From assembly GCA_025331125.1 (NCBI GenBank), contig JAOALB010000135.1, positions 62,001 to 126,000 of the forward strand: 64,000 nt of DNA, given 5' to 3'. Source of the stretch: Mycogone perniciosa. Taxonomy: Eukaryota; Ascomycota; Sordariomycetes; Hypocreales; Hypocreaceae. The notes beneath the pieces are model-generated. The model searched no databases. It was not told the origin of the DNA and saw only the letters and a list, made by a program, of their open reading frames with translations. Made by a program: the position numbers and the translations under genes. This document shows, in pieces, positions 21,767 to 31,563 of the stretch (positions are counted from its first letter, which is position 1; the number at the start of each line of letters is the position of its first letter).

Positions 21767-22972
21767 CTAGGATCATCGCTCATTTCCAACGTGATATCAT
21801 AAGGTGATCTGGCACGAGGCGTGCGCGAATCCATAATCTTCGCTTCCCCAATGTTTCCGCTTTCCGCCTGGCCCTGTTTATAGTCGAAAAACCGCCTGGA
21901 ATAGCGGTGCCTGAGAGTGCGGGTCCTCAGCGGAGGGGGCACATAGGCCGAGCCGCTCGAGGATAGCCCCGTATGGCACCGCGGTGTGCAGGAATGCGTT
22001 GCGCAGTTGCTCCTTAGCGGCCATGAGAACCTCGTTGAAGATTTTGTCTGAGGCGTAGTCTAGACGTACGGGCAAGAGGTTGGCGAAGAAGCCCATAGTA
22101 GCCTGGTCTGTGAGCATGGGCCGGTTGGTGTCGGCGATGCATTTGCAGCACTGTATGCTGCTTGTCCAGGATTTCCAGACACCATGACAAAGGATGAAAA
22201 CGTGACGAAGAAGTCGAGCGGGTTAGCAGGGTCCGGCAGACGCTCGTTTAGTAGACGAGCACCTGTCACCTTGGGCACAAGCACCATTTCCAGCATTGAG
22301 AGGTCCATGTTCTTGAACATGACATCCTGAAGCACAAGGGGTCCAAAGGCCACACCTGCAATTGGTGGCATAGAGGCACGGACTTGAGCGAGACCTTCGT
22401 CGACCGAGGCCGCCCACAATGGTCTCAACCAGGAAGTCAGACTTCAGATTTTCAGCTTTGTCCACATCCAACACCTGTATTTGAATGTCCGGATATTCCA
22501 TACGGAGAGTACGAAGGAGACCAATCGTCATGACTTGCTGTGGATTCTCAACCCAGGCATCTTCCGTCACCCGCAAGACATGGTTTGCGACGTTGAAGAT
22601 GGTTTGCAAGGCATCAAGTTGTTGATCGTCAAATCCAGAAAAGGTATGCTGATTAAGTTCAGAGAGCACAATAAATGTAGACCCTGGCTGGTAGTCAAAG
22701 TCAATGATCTCTCGGATGCTAGGGACGGTCTCCCATTTGCGCGCTGGTAGGATGCCCGTGAGCTTGTCCAAGAGCACAGCCGTCTTTGTTGAGGAACCCC
22801 CAATGACAACTAGTGGCGCGTATGACTCTTTGATGGGGGCAGTCAGTGGCGAGTCTAGCCTTTGAACTAGGTCGTTGACAGCATGAGTAGAGAACACGCC
22901 GTTCGGGAAGACCCTGCTATCCGGATCAAGAGTGCGGCTATCAACACCCGAAAACCCGGTCTTCTTCACCAC
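21767..22972 (-). pseudogene. Collapsed PKS-NRPS hybrid (KR piece fused to C-domain piece)
   Basis: Minus strand. The first part (22972-22440) reads like the region before the ketoreductase of a fungal highly reducing PKS (VTEDAWVENPQQVMTIGLLRTLRMEYPDIQIQVLDVD). Near 22410-22440 the frame changes and the middle of a KR domain follows (SMPPIAGVAFGPLVLQD, then FFVTFSSFVMVSGNPGQ and the YSAAN catalytic motif). At about 22140 the sequence jumps, again out of frame, into an NRPS condensation domain (ADTNRPMLTDQATMGFFANLLPVRL, HTAVPYGAILERLGL, PLFQAV). After one more frameshift near 21885 it continues as FDYKQGQAESGNIGE and DITLEMSDDP. KS, AT, DH, ER, ACP, A and reductase domains are absent. The order KR then C identifies a PKS-NRPS parent with large internal deletions. 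Confidence 0.8.
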
Positions 22973-23336
22973 TTCGTCCCATTTATCATAAGAGAATAAT
23001 TTGGTAAATAGTTGAATAAATAATAGTTTCAGTGAGTTTTAAATGTTTAGATATAAGTTAAATATAGCTACAAACGCATTCTATACCTCAGTTAAACGAA
23101 TAAAATAATTCGATTATGAGTGATAGGTTGCTATTTTGTAACAGGAGTATCTGATATGCGGGTAGAGGCAATAAGGTATGACAAGGCGCGTAACTATTGA
23201 TCGGATTTCCTTTGGTAGAAAAACTGTAGTGCCAGTAGATACCTATACTCACACCCCTTGTCTGTTTTGTAATGCCTTGGACCCAATTGACGAGCCAATG
23301 AGGAACGCAAAATGGCTCAATCCATCTTACTTTTCC
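22973..23336. other. AT-rich spacer
   Basis: About 360 bp between two pseudogenes of the dead cluster. AT-rich, with no gene or repeat that I can identify. It may contain decayed 5' sequence of the PKS-NRPS. Confidence 0.35.
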
Positions 23337-24031
23337 TCAATTATTCGCTAAGATTTCCGACAACCTCAGGATATGCTTCACCACCTCCGCCACCTCATCT
23401 TTCTTCGTTGGTAAGTGATGACCGGCCTCTGTTTGAATGACAGTAGCGAGGTTAGGCCGGTAGTGATTTCTCACTAGCTTTCGTGCGCGTCCAAGACAAA
23501 AGTCTCGTGTATGTGAAACGTCGGAACGTTAACGTGAGCTCTGCTCGTGCCATAAGCCTGGGCCCTGGCGTTTAGCCACAAGGAAGCCTCGTTAGGAAAG
23601 AAGCAGTAGCTCATTGCAGCAAGCAGTAGCCGTAGCAGCCAGAGCACCAGGCCTTACTGTTGCTGCCAGAGCATCACTGAAAGGGCGAGCGCACCCTCGG
23701 AGAACCCAATCGCGCCAATGATCTTTGCATCAGGATTACTGTTGGTCGCTTTCCACCGATCCACCGTCTCCTTGACAGAGGCGCCGATTCTCTCCATGCT
23801 GTCCTCGATAGTTGTGCTGTCGCCACCAAACCAACAGTAATATGGCTCTTGATCGCTGAACATGGGCAGAACACCAGGTCCTGCAGCGCATTCCATCGGT
23901 CCATCAAGGAAAATGAACTCAAACGTATCCCCTAGCAGAAAGCAAATCCTCGCCATCTGGACGTTGAAGATGACTCCTTTCGAGCCAGTGCCATGAAAGC
24001 AAAGAAGGGCTTTAGAAGGTCTACTAGACAT
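23337..24031 (-). pseudogene. FSH/LovG-type serine hydrolase, one stop and one frameshift
   Basis: Minus strand from the ATG at 24031. The N-terminal half is intact: ALLCFHGTGSKGVIFNVQM, FIFLDGPMECAAGPGVLPMF, YYCWFGG, and the nucleophile elbow GFSEGAL. An in-frame TAA follows MLWQQQ near 23656. The same frame continues recognisably (AAMSYCFFPNEASLWLNARAQAYG..HVNVPTFHIHE). Near 23510 a one-base shift leads to RDFCLGRARKLVRNHY and EAGHHLPTKKDEV, ending at 23337. The acid and histidine of the triad are thus present but out of frame. In PKS and PKS-NRPS clusters such enzymes release or trim polyketides (LovG is the type example). The frame-preserving remains fit recent inactivation together with the neighbouring PKS-NRPS. 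An intron covering the stop (donor GTAAGG) would not repair the frameshift. Confidence 0.75.
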
Positions 24032-24551
24032 TCTGATTCGATTGTTAGTACGTAACTGACAATGAGGCATGATGCGTGACTAACGTTGCTGTGTTGAAGC
24101 GGACTCTATTATCTATAGTTCAGGGTTGATGAAACTTTCTATGCCATTATAATAGTTGCAAGAAACCAGAGAAGGCCTGCAACAGCGCAGGATAGAAACA
24201 AGACGCCAAGCATCTTTCGATCTGAAGAGATAGGTAGTAGCAGAAATAGTGTACTGAAGGTCCTCCTACTGATGTCGTTGCAGCTGCAGTGTCACAGCTA
24301 TATACGGTAGGGTTAAACGGTAGGCTCCGTTACATGTACGGAGTACGGAGTACCTACCTAGGTATATCAGTGAAACGCCGAAAACGCCGATGTTCGGTTA
24401 TATGCCTCCGGCCCGACACAGATGCGGCGGCTCTTCCAGGCCCCAGCAGGATGCACCTGTGTCAACAACTCCTTGTTCTCAACTTTTATTCTCTCATGCT
24501 TCCAGATCAATCAATCAATTTCTTTTTCCATTCCTTGTCTTTCACGCCACA
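24032..24551. promoter_or_regulatory. Spacer and promoter of the carrier paralogue
   Basis: No gene seen. A GTACGGAGTACGGAGTACC motif lies at 24336-24354. A pyrimidine-rich leader (TTTCTTTTTCCATTCCTTGTC) precedes the ATG at 24552, typical of a highly expressed fungal gene. Confidence 0.45.
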
Positions 24552-25668
24552 ATGGTCACCTCTCCCACTGTTTTGGCCCAGGCTGCCATCCAGAAGAAGC
24601 CCTAGGGTCTTGACCTCTACTCCCGGTTCGCTTTTGCTGGTGCCGTCAGCTGTTCTGCCACTCACGGTGCCCTCACTCCAGTCGATGTGTATGGTGTCCA
24701 TCAGATTCAGCTCCACTATCGAGTCTTCGCGACTTACTGACACTCCCACAGCGTCAAGACCAGGATCCAGCTCGACCCCGTCACCTACAACCGTGGTATG
24801 ATTGGCGGTTTCCGTCAAGTCATCCAAAAAGAGGGCGCCGGTGCTCTTTTAACTGGCGTCGGCCCAACATTTGCTGGTTACTTCATTCAGGGAGCCTTTA
24901 AATTCGGCGGTTATGAGTTTTTTAAGCAGCAATCCATCAATATTCTCGGTCTAGAAAAGGCCCGCCAGAACCGTGCTGCCGTTTATTCTGTCTCTGCCGC
25001 CTCTGCTGAGTTCTTCGCCTCCATTGCTCTTTGCCCTCTCGAGGCTACTCGTATTCGTCTCGTCTCTCAGCCCGGCTTTGCCAACGGTCTGATTGGTGGT
25101 TTCGGCAAGATTCTCAAGCACGAGGGTATTGGTGCTTTCTATCGTGGTTTCGGTCCTATCCTCTTCAAGCAGTACGTTAATCTTGATAGAAAGCTTCATG
25201 ACGCAAAAAGAAAAACTGACATGAACATACAGGGTTCCCTATACAGTGACCAAGTTTGTTATTTACGAAAAGGTTGCCGAAGCTATTTTCGCTCTCCTTG
25301 ACAAGTCCAAGCTGTCGGATAGTGCCCAGACCGGTGTCAACTTGGGATCTGGTCTCATTGCTGGTTTCGCTGCTGCCATCATCTCTCAACCCGCTGATAC
25401 TATGCTGTCAAAGATCAATAAGACCAAGGGTCTGCCTGGTGAGAGCACCCTCTCCCGTCTCGTCAAGATTGCTAGTGAGCTTGGCATACGTGGTTCCTAC
25501 GCTGGTCTTCCTACTCGTCTGTTCATGGTTGGCGGTCTTACCGCTGGTCAATTCGCCATCTACGGCGACATCAAGAAGGCTCTTGGTAAGTTTGCTTACT
25601 TTCTTGGCTCTGATTAAGCTGACTTTATCCCCCCAGGGGCCACCAACGGCGTTGAGATCTCCAAGTAA
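24552..25668 (+). pseudogene. Mitochondrial phosphate carrier paralogue with nonsense codon 18
   Basis: Exons 24552-24688, 24752-25171, 25233-25585 and 25637-25668 would encode 313 aa of the mitochondrial carrier family. Three repeats are visible: GALTPVDVVKTRIQ, CPLEATRIRLVSQPGF and ISQPADTMLSKINKTKG, each with the Px[D/E]xx[K/R] signature, as in the phosphate carrier Mir1/PiC of the inner membrane. All three introns are short with good signals. Codon choice is that of a highly expressed gene. The only lesion is TAG at 24603-24605, in KKP-stop-GLDLYSRF. No in-frame ATG follows before the first repeat. A C-to-T change of CAG (CpA to TpA, the RIP pattern) would explain it. Alternatives are a sequencing error, or an unusual splice using CCTAG as acceptor. 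It is likely a second copy of a housekeeping gene found elsewhere. Confidence 0.8.
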
Positions 25669-25786
25669 ACGACCCGTCACGAATATCCCAAAACCTCGCG
25701 TAATTTAGACAGGAAGAAATAAAATGTTTTGGTATAGAACAGATTATCGTATAATACTAGATCTCCTAGTTAATTAAACAAAGTAA

Positions 25787-26002
25787 TCACTTTAACAGAG
25801 TAGATGGATGTCTTGGGCCAAGAATCTGCTGCCGAGCTTCGGCACAGTTCTTCATCAACGCCATAGCATCTGCATATCGACCTTGGGTTTTCCAAGTAAT
25901 AGCAAGATTGCTCATGCCAATCAATGTATTGTCTCCATTACCTGCACCTCTAGCTTCTCGGCCTCTTCCCGTCGGCCCTGGTCCCCATGCGTCGATGTCC
26001 AA
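25787..26002 (-). pseudogene. TPR-repeat relic (C-terminal NLR-type units)
   Basis: The minus strand reads TLIGMSNLAITWKTQGRYADAMALMKNC then ARQQILGPRHPSTL, the terminal TPR unit typical of fungal NB-ARC/NACHT-TPR proteins. No upstream domains or start context are present, and it ends at a stop 70 residues in. Same class of remnant as at 18766-19015; the two could come from one family. Confidence 0.65.
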
Positions 26003-26347
26003 GCGTATGTCAGGAATATCTTCCTGTGTGACATTAAATGGCTAGAGTCCCATTGCTGAGCGTGCTGGGCGTTCTGTTCTGGCCGTATTTTTTGGGAGTG
26101 GCTGGTCTGAAAGCCTCTGATTGATCGTCGTTATGTGTCCAAATGGTTTCTTGATCCGAGGGAGAAAAAGTCTCGGCCTGCCCGGTTGTCTTATCCCCGG
26201 GCGCTTCCGATAGATCGCCTGCTTCTTAATCCGCCAGGGGATTTAAACTGTTATTTCCCGTCATCTATCGCATTTATAATTATATTAATAACTATACTAA
26301 GAATTGCGTTTAAAACGCTCCTTTATAAATACAATAAAACCTATTTA

Positions 26348-28139
26348 CTAAAGTTTTATCTGGCGCTTTTTAGTAACAAGGCTATTGCCAGCCAATATCA
26401 TCATTTTAGGCTTACCACTACCAGTAAGCGGTACCTCTGAAGGCACCCCGGCGTCTCCAAACCAAAACAGATACCTTGGTATTTTATGAGCGCCAAGTTG
26501 TTCCCTAACCCATGCACTTACCTCCCTGGAAGACGGCCGCTTAGTCGTTTGAGACTTCAGAAATGCACAAGGGACCTCGCCATAGCGTTGATCCGCCAAA
26601 CCCACCACTATAGCCAATGAGATCGAGGGATATTCCTGAAGTCGCTCCTCAACTTCTTTGGGATAAATGTTCTCTCCGCCTATGTTTATTCTTAGTTGTG
26701 CAGCAAGTTTGGTCCAGTCTACTGAACTTGCCACGTATTATGATATCTTTCAACCGCCCTGTAATTGAGCAATAGCCATCGGCGTCAAAGCATGCCTCAT
26801 CTCCAGTATGAAGCCATAAGACACCGGCATCGTCTCTGACCATCACTTCATTAGTTCTTTCTGAATTATTCCAGTACCCAGCTTGAAGCTGATACCCGGT
26901 AATGCAAAGTTCTCCTTAATACCCGATGGGAACTATTCTGCCATTTTTGTCTATAATTTTGGCACAAGAATGTGGCATTACTTTCCCCACTATACTAAGT
27001 CGCTTTTCCATAGGATCATCTGTGAAAGAGTTGAAACAGGTTGGAGATGCCTCGGTCAAACCATAAACTAGACGTAAACTCGAACATGCCGAACTGCGCA
27101 ATGGCTCGCTTCGCTAATAGCTGAGTCACAGGAGCTCCAGCAATAATTCCTTTCCGAAGACTGATTGTCGTACGGTCAAGGCTTTTTGCCTCAAACAACT
27201 CCAAAAGACTGTCAATCATGGTGGGGACACCATGCAGGGCTGTGCATTTCTCTTCCTGAACAGCGAGGAGCACTGAATGCGGCTCGAAAGTTTCAGACGG
27301 GTACACGATTTTAGCACCTTGAGCCACGGTTCCCAATAGGCCCAAGACGAGACCGAAGCAATGGAACAATGGTGGCGCGCAGCATAGAATATCGTCAGGC
27401 TTCAAGCCCATCCGATCTCCGACAAACCGAGCGTTATTCACAAGATTGCTGAAATGAACTTAGTAATGGCATAAACACCACCAGAGAAACAACTCACTGG
27501 TGTGAAAGCGTGGCTGCTTTAGGTTCACCTGTTGATCCACTTGTGAACTGCAAATTACACGCCATGTATGGGCCTACTTGTACCTCCCGCCGACGTAGCT
27601 CCTCAGCATCGCCTTGAAGAGACATCAAGTCTTGATAGGTCTCATATCTATCGCAAATCCTTTCGAGTAGGTAGATTTTCAACTTTGATGCATCCCGTGA
27701 TAGCTGATTCAACAGTGGTTTCCCCATCGGAGTGGATGTGAACAAAATTTTGCATCTTATGTTAGAAATTAGACATGGTGGAAAAGGGCAACGGAAATAA
27801 ATGAAACCTACCAGAGAATTGCAGGGCACGCCTTGCCTCCAAGGGAGTGAACATGTTATTCAGAGTCACTAAGATTGCCCCAATTCTAGTGACTGCGAAG
27901 AAAACAGCAGCGTACTGTTCACAGTTGCCTGATAAGATGGCGACTCTATCACCAATTTTCGTGCCTCGTAATAACAGAGCTCGGGCAATTGAGGAACTTT
28001 GTTGGTTTAGATCGTTGTAGCTCCATCTTGCCGCTGTCCAAGATATCACGAGGTACTCCTTCGAGCCATACTGAGTGCATTGGGAGTCCAAAAATTGCCC
28101 TAGAGTAGATTTGCTGAGGGGGGGGATGTGAAGGACCAT
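26348..28139 (-). pseudogene. Acyl-CoA ligase (ANL superfamily) with several lesions
   Basis: Minus strand from the ATG at 28139. It carries ANL motifs in order: FTSGSTGEPKAATLSH (phosphate loop), APPLFHCFGLVLG, VYGLTEASP, LHTGDEACFDADGYCSITGRLKDIIIRG, GENIYPKEVEE, and C-terminal SGKPKM with the region of the catalytic lysine. Introns: 27811-27756, 27497-27449, and 26731-26680, the last with a GC donor (GCAAGT..ATAG). Lesions: a one-base loss in an A-run after intron 1 (near 27750), a frameshift near 27070 just before the YGLTEAS motif, and a TAA near 26918 (PIGY-stop-GELCITG). The parent would activate a carboxylic or fatty acid, plausibly for the adjacent PKS-NRPS pathway; this link is inferred from position. 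It resembles medium-chain acyl-CoA synthetases more than NRPS adenylation domains. Confidence 0.78.
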
Positions 28140-28697
28140 CAACAAGAGATAAATTGCTCTCTGCGGCAAGCCTATTCATCTTGGAAGAGTGGAACAATAA
28201 ATTTTACCTGGGCACAGGGTGGGAGGGCCAAAATTCCTTAGATGTGACGCTGACAATCGGGCTTTTATGTCCAGCCTCGCTCATATGCATTTTGTGTCCT
28301 GTGGAAGTAAATCGAAGATTCTCACAGGAATGGCAAGCTGTCAATCGCAGTAACGGATATTTCCACATCACGGCGCATTCCTTCATTCCAACGAACATTC
28401 CGTCATTCCTAACTAGCTTGTAACAACAGTTGATATCATGACAGCTAAATTACCTATTTGAAAGACCCAGATAGCTAGCAGGTTCTGTGTATTTAAGCAG
28501 CAGGGTTTCCCACCTAACTTGGGATCAGCAAGAGGATCGAATTCTATTATTTTATGCACCTACAAATGAGCCCTGCCCTTCCATGCCGTAATACAAAGTG
28601 GAATTTCTTCCTTTGCAGACTTTTATTAATACGAGCACGCTATGATACCGTTGTAAGATACGGAGTAGTATTACTTCTGTAATATTTTAGCTAGCTC
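28140..28697. other. AT-rich spacer
   Basis: No gene seen in about 560 bp. An open frame at 28154-28423 has no features. A TACGGAGTA motif lies at 28659-28667, just before the MITE. Confidence 0.35.
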
Positions 28698-28701
28698 TTA
28701 A

Positions 28702-29124
28702 CAATATAAGCCGGGCCGACGGAGGCAAGGCCACTTCGCAGAATGCAGAATGGTCAGGCCCTTCCTTCCAGACATCCCCCCAGGAGAGACCCCCCTCTCC
28801 TACCTACTCGGACCTACAGGAAGCAAAGCCTTCCAGAAACTAGTGGAGGAAGCGGACCCTTATGGTCCTCCCCCGGCGGAAACAGATTGACACCACCCAG
28901 ACTGACCCTCTTTCCTTTGTAAATTGAAACTCAGCGAACAGCGGCGCAAGCCGCCGGCTCCTGACGTCCTATTGCCCATAAGGGATTTGTGTAACTAGCT
29001 TACTTAGTGGACGTAAATAATAAAACAAACAAACAAAACATAAGCCGGGCCGACTAACTATAAGCCCCTCGGCACTTCAACTATATAAGCTAGGCCTTAT
29101 AGTTAGTCGGCCCGGCTTATATCG
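28702..29124. mobile_element. TTAA-flanked palindromic MITE, split by a LINE
   Basis: Left end CAATATAAGCCGGGCCGAC (28702-28720) and right end, read in reverse, CGATATAAGCCGGGCCGACTAACTATAAG, are nearly perfect inverted repeats. TTAA lies on both sides (28698-28701 and 29125-29128), as in piggyBac-type elements. Removing the LINE insertion and its duplicated target leaves an 89-bp element that is almost one long palindrome. No coding capacity. Confidence 0.7.
28721..29039 (+). mobile_element. 5'-truncated LINE 3' end with 15-bp target-site duplication
   Basis: The 319-bp insert starts inside the last codons of a LINE ORF2 (FQKLVEEADPYGPPPAETD then stop at about 28890), continues through a GC-richer 3' UTR, and ends in an A-rich tail (AATAATAAAACAAACAAACAAAAC). 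The 15-bp target ATAAGCCGGGCCGAC is present just before it (28706-28720) and just after it (29040-29054). Severe 5' truncation, A-rich tail and long TSD are the hallmarks of target-primed reverse transcription, probably by a Tad-like LINE. RIP is not obvious here. Confidence 0.8.
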
Positions 29125-29139
29125 TTAAATTGCCTAGGT

Positions 29140-29235
29140 GTGATACATAAGGCGTAATTGCTCGATGGCAATTACGGCGTCGTTTTTGCACGACACTAGG
29201 GCCTTATATTTAGCCGGCCCGGCTTATATTATTAA
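29140..29235. repeat. Second partial MITE arm and small hairpin
   Basis: CCTTATATTTAGCCGGCCCGGCTTATATTATTAA at 29202-29235 is another copy of the right arm of the neighbouring TTAA element. A 9-bp hairpin (CGTAATTGC / GCAATTACG) precedes it. It could be a second, truncated MITE or the outer end of a larger composite. Confidence 0.45.
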
Positions 29236-29634
29236 CCTGCCAAGGAATATTATCACACCCCCAATAATCAAGTAAGTGTCTGCAATTATATTGCCGCTGT
29301 AACTATGTTTTATAAAGTCTACTATCACGTAACCTACTTCATCCTACTACGTGAATTTTCGAATAAGTAACTTGTCACGCTATATGGCGAGCTTCTGATG
29401 CCATTTCTGATTAATCTGCAAGAACCTTGACGTTAGACTTGTATGAAGCTGATTAGGGAATGAGTCCCCCTTGGCTGTGGTCCCGTATGATATCAACAAC
29501 AGCTATATTCTACATCCAGTAGTCTCTAGAAACTCAATCTATACAAGGTCGAATCCCTCGATATTACTCATAAAATCAACTCCAAGACCCTAGAGATCTT
29601 CCATTGAAATGCACTCTTCTTCTCACCAATAATC
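29236..29634. other. Spacer
   Basis: About 400 bp, AT-rich; probable 3' flank of the minus-strand KP4-like gene. Nothing else seen. Confidence 0.35.
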
Positions 29635-30018
29635 TTAAAATGTGATGTTGACAGTAAGCTCTCCATGAGACTTGACGTCGTTATTATCTGGGAAGAAGAC
29701 AGGTACACTTCCACAAGCCTGGCAGCCATGGTCTATGAGATCTTGATAAATCTTCTTAATGTGGTCACCTCTGATACCGCCGGTTCCCTGCAGAAATACA
29801 CAGTATCGAGAACCAATTGGGCCGTCTCCGACACAGGCGAGATGTTCTCCATTGTTGTACGTAGTTGAGTCGCTGAGGCCGTTGATTGTTGCTTCCATTC
29901 GGTAAATAGGCTCTTGACCGATGTATTTGGAACAATCTGAGCTGCCTTTGCAGTTAATGCCGAGGGCAGAAACTGAAGCGCTCAAAGCAAAGATGGCAAG
30001 ACTGAGCGTGTTGTGCAT
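29635..30018 (-). CDS. KP4-like killer-toxin family secreted protein
   Basis: A 127-aa secreted protein: signal peptide of about 18 residues (hydrophobic, ending SVSA), mature start LGINCKG. Six cysteines stand at the same places as in the paralogue at 31177. The C-terminal block FLQGTGGIRG..HGCQACGSVPVFFP is the KP4 (SMK/KP4) family signature. The type member, from Ustilago maydis virus P4, blocks calcium channels in competing fungi; whether this protein is toxic is not known. The frame is intact and of family length. The start at 30018 is chosen because the signal peptide begins there; the longer open frame upstream is leader. Divergent from the paralogue, 1.16 kb apart. Confidence 0.85.
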   Translation of the reverse strand: MHNTLSLAIFALSASVSALGINCKGSSDCSKYIGQEPIYRMEATINGLSDSTTYNNGEHLACVGDGPIGSRYCVFLQGTGGIRGDHIKKIYQDLIDHGCQACGSVPVFFPDNNDVKSHGELTVNITF

Positions 30019-31176
30019 TGTATTGATTGCAATGAAATGGTTGCTTGATGTGTAGGATCTTGAAGGATGGTAATGGAGTCTTGGTTGCCAGTCTATCTCA
30101 ACTTTGATTTGGGCATAATGTGATCTATATACCTGAGCCATAATGTAGGCTTAAGGTAGTCTCCCGAGTAAAGTGTGAATAACCCTAGACTCACATGTGC
30201 TGATGGTTCCGTGCTTCAAGATTATCCGAGTATTCCATTTTCGTCTCCAGTCTAATAATCCTCGTTTCATGAGGTCTAGAGTCAAGTGCTTATACTACCG
30301 GTAATAAAAATCCCGTCTTCTAGCTTATTTTACTCATATGGGAGTCCATAAGACCCATGAAACCCGTATACGTCCTACACTTAGAAAGATGTAGCTCACT
30401 CCGAGTCCGATATATCTCGGAATGGGAAAGGGGTAAGCCCGTGTGCATCTCGTAGTCGGGTAGCGGAATAGGAACAGAGTAGAGTAATGAGATAGCGTCA
30501 ATAAGCCCGTTCTTTCAGCAGGGTTAGCATTATCATAAGTTGGCTTGGGTTGGGGAAGTTTTTTTTTCTCTTTATTTTCCTTTTTTATTATGCTTTTATT
30601 GCCAGCATACCTGCACAGCCAACACACTAATATTTGTCCCGTATCAGTCATGTCGATTTATGCCAGACGGCAGCTGGTTCGACTTCATAGCTAGAGTGAG
30701 TGTGAGAAAGTTCCGCGCCCTTTAGGTAGCTTATTCTTAAGAAAGGCCTTTGTTTTCCCCACTTCAATACTATTTCTCGCCCCGCTAGTCAGCACATAGA
30801 GTATAAGGGCGCAAGATATGAACTCACCCTTGCGCTAAAATACCTAAAATAGGGGCTCGGCGGCTACATCCTCGGGATAGCAGACTTTTGTCCGCATCTT
30901 CGGCATTTTGATAGCGGACTATAATCTCACATTGCCCGTAATCGTTTTAGGATGCAAGTTCTTGCCAGATTCTAGGGCGTAATGCAGGTCCTTCGCCAGG
31001 AGTGGAGTCTAACTACTTGGTAGTAGGAAGACATTGATGAAGAGCAAAGGGGTAGAGTCTTTCGGTGCGGGATGATTTTGCCAAAGTACAAAAGGGCCTT
31101 AGAATAATGCACCGGAATTTGACAGAACATTAACCCTTCTCACTTTGTCTGGTCTTAAATACCCTACTTCTCCAAA
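30019..31176. promoter_or_regulatory. Shared divergent promoter region of the KP4-like pair
   Basis: 1.16 kb between two divergently transcribed KP4-like genes. No gene in it. It includes a T9 run at 30560-30568 and TTAAATACC shortly before the plus-strand start (31157). The minus-strand leader ends in TTGCAATCAATACA before its ATG. Shared regulation is possible but not shown. Confidence 0.4.
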
Positions 31177-31563
31177 ATGAAGACCAGTCCTACTGTTTTC
31201 TCTCTCCTGGCACTGGCCAGTGGGATCCAAGGACTTGGAATCAACTGCAGAGGAGTTCCTGCTTGCTCAGCTATGGTTGGCAACCAGCCTATTGCTAGAA
31301 TGCAAGAAACTATCAACAGCTTACCCGATACAACGACTTACCACAACGGTCAACACTTAGCTTGCGTCTTCTCCATCGCAGGTATCCAGTACTGCACATT
31401 CCTACAAGGAACTGGTGGTATCACTGGTGCCTATATCAAGAAACTCTATCAGTATTTGGTAGATCACAATTGTCAAGCATGTGGCAGTGTCCCGGTGTTC
31501 TTCCCAGAAAACAATGACGTCAAATCTCACGGCGAATTGACAGTCAATATTGTGGACCAGTGA
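31177..31563 (+). CDS. KP4-like killer-toxin family secreted protein (paralogue)
   Basis: 128 aa with a signal peptide (MKTSPTVFSLLALASGIQG, then LGINCRG). Six cysteines and the same C-terminal block (FLQGTGGITG..NCQACGSVPVFFP, NDVKSHGELTVNI) as the divergent neighbour. The last 35 or so residues are almost identical between the two, while the middle differs, which shows an old duplication under constraint on the fold. The start is supported by the signal peptide and an A-rich context (ccaaaATGA). Same family and same uncertainty about activity and target. Confidence 0.85.
   Translation: MKTSPTVFSLLALASGIQGLGINCRGVPACSAMVGNQPIARMQETINSLPDTTTYHNGQHLACVFSIAGIQYCTFLQGTGGITGAYIKKLYQYLVDHNCQACGSVPVFFPENNDVKSHGELTVNIVDQ

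Noticed and set aside
23637..23670. Treating the stop in the FSH hydrolase as an intron donor (GTAAGG)
   Set aside because: The downstream frame stays conserved straight through the stop, and a separate frameshift remains, so an intron does not rescue the gene.
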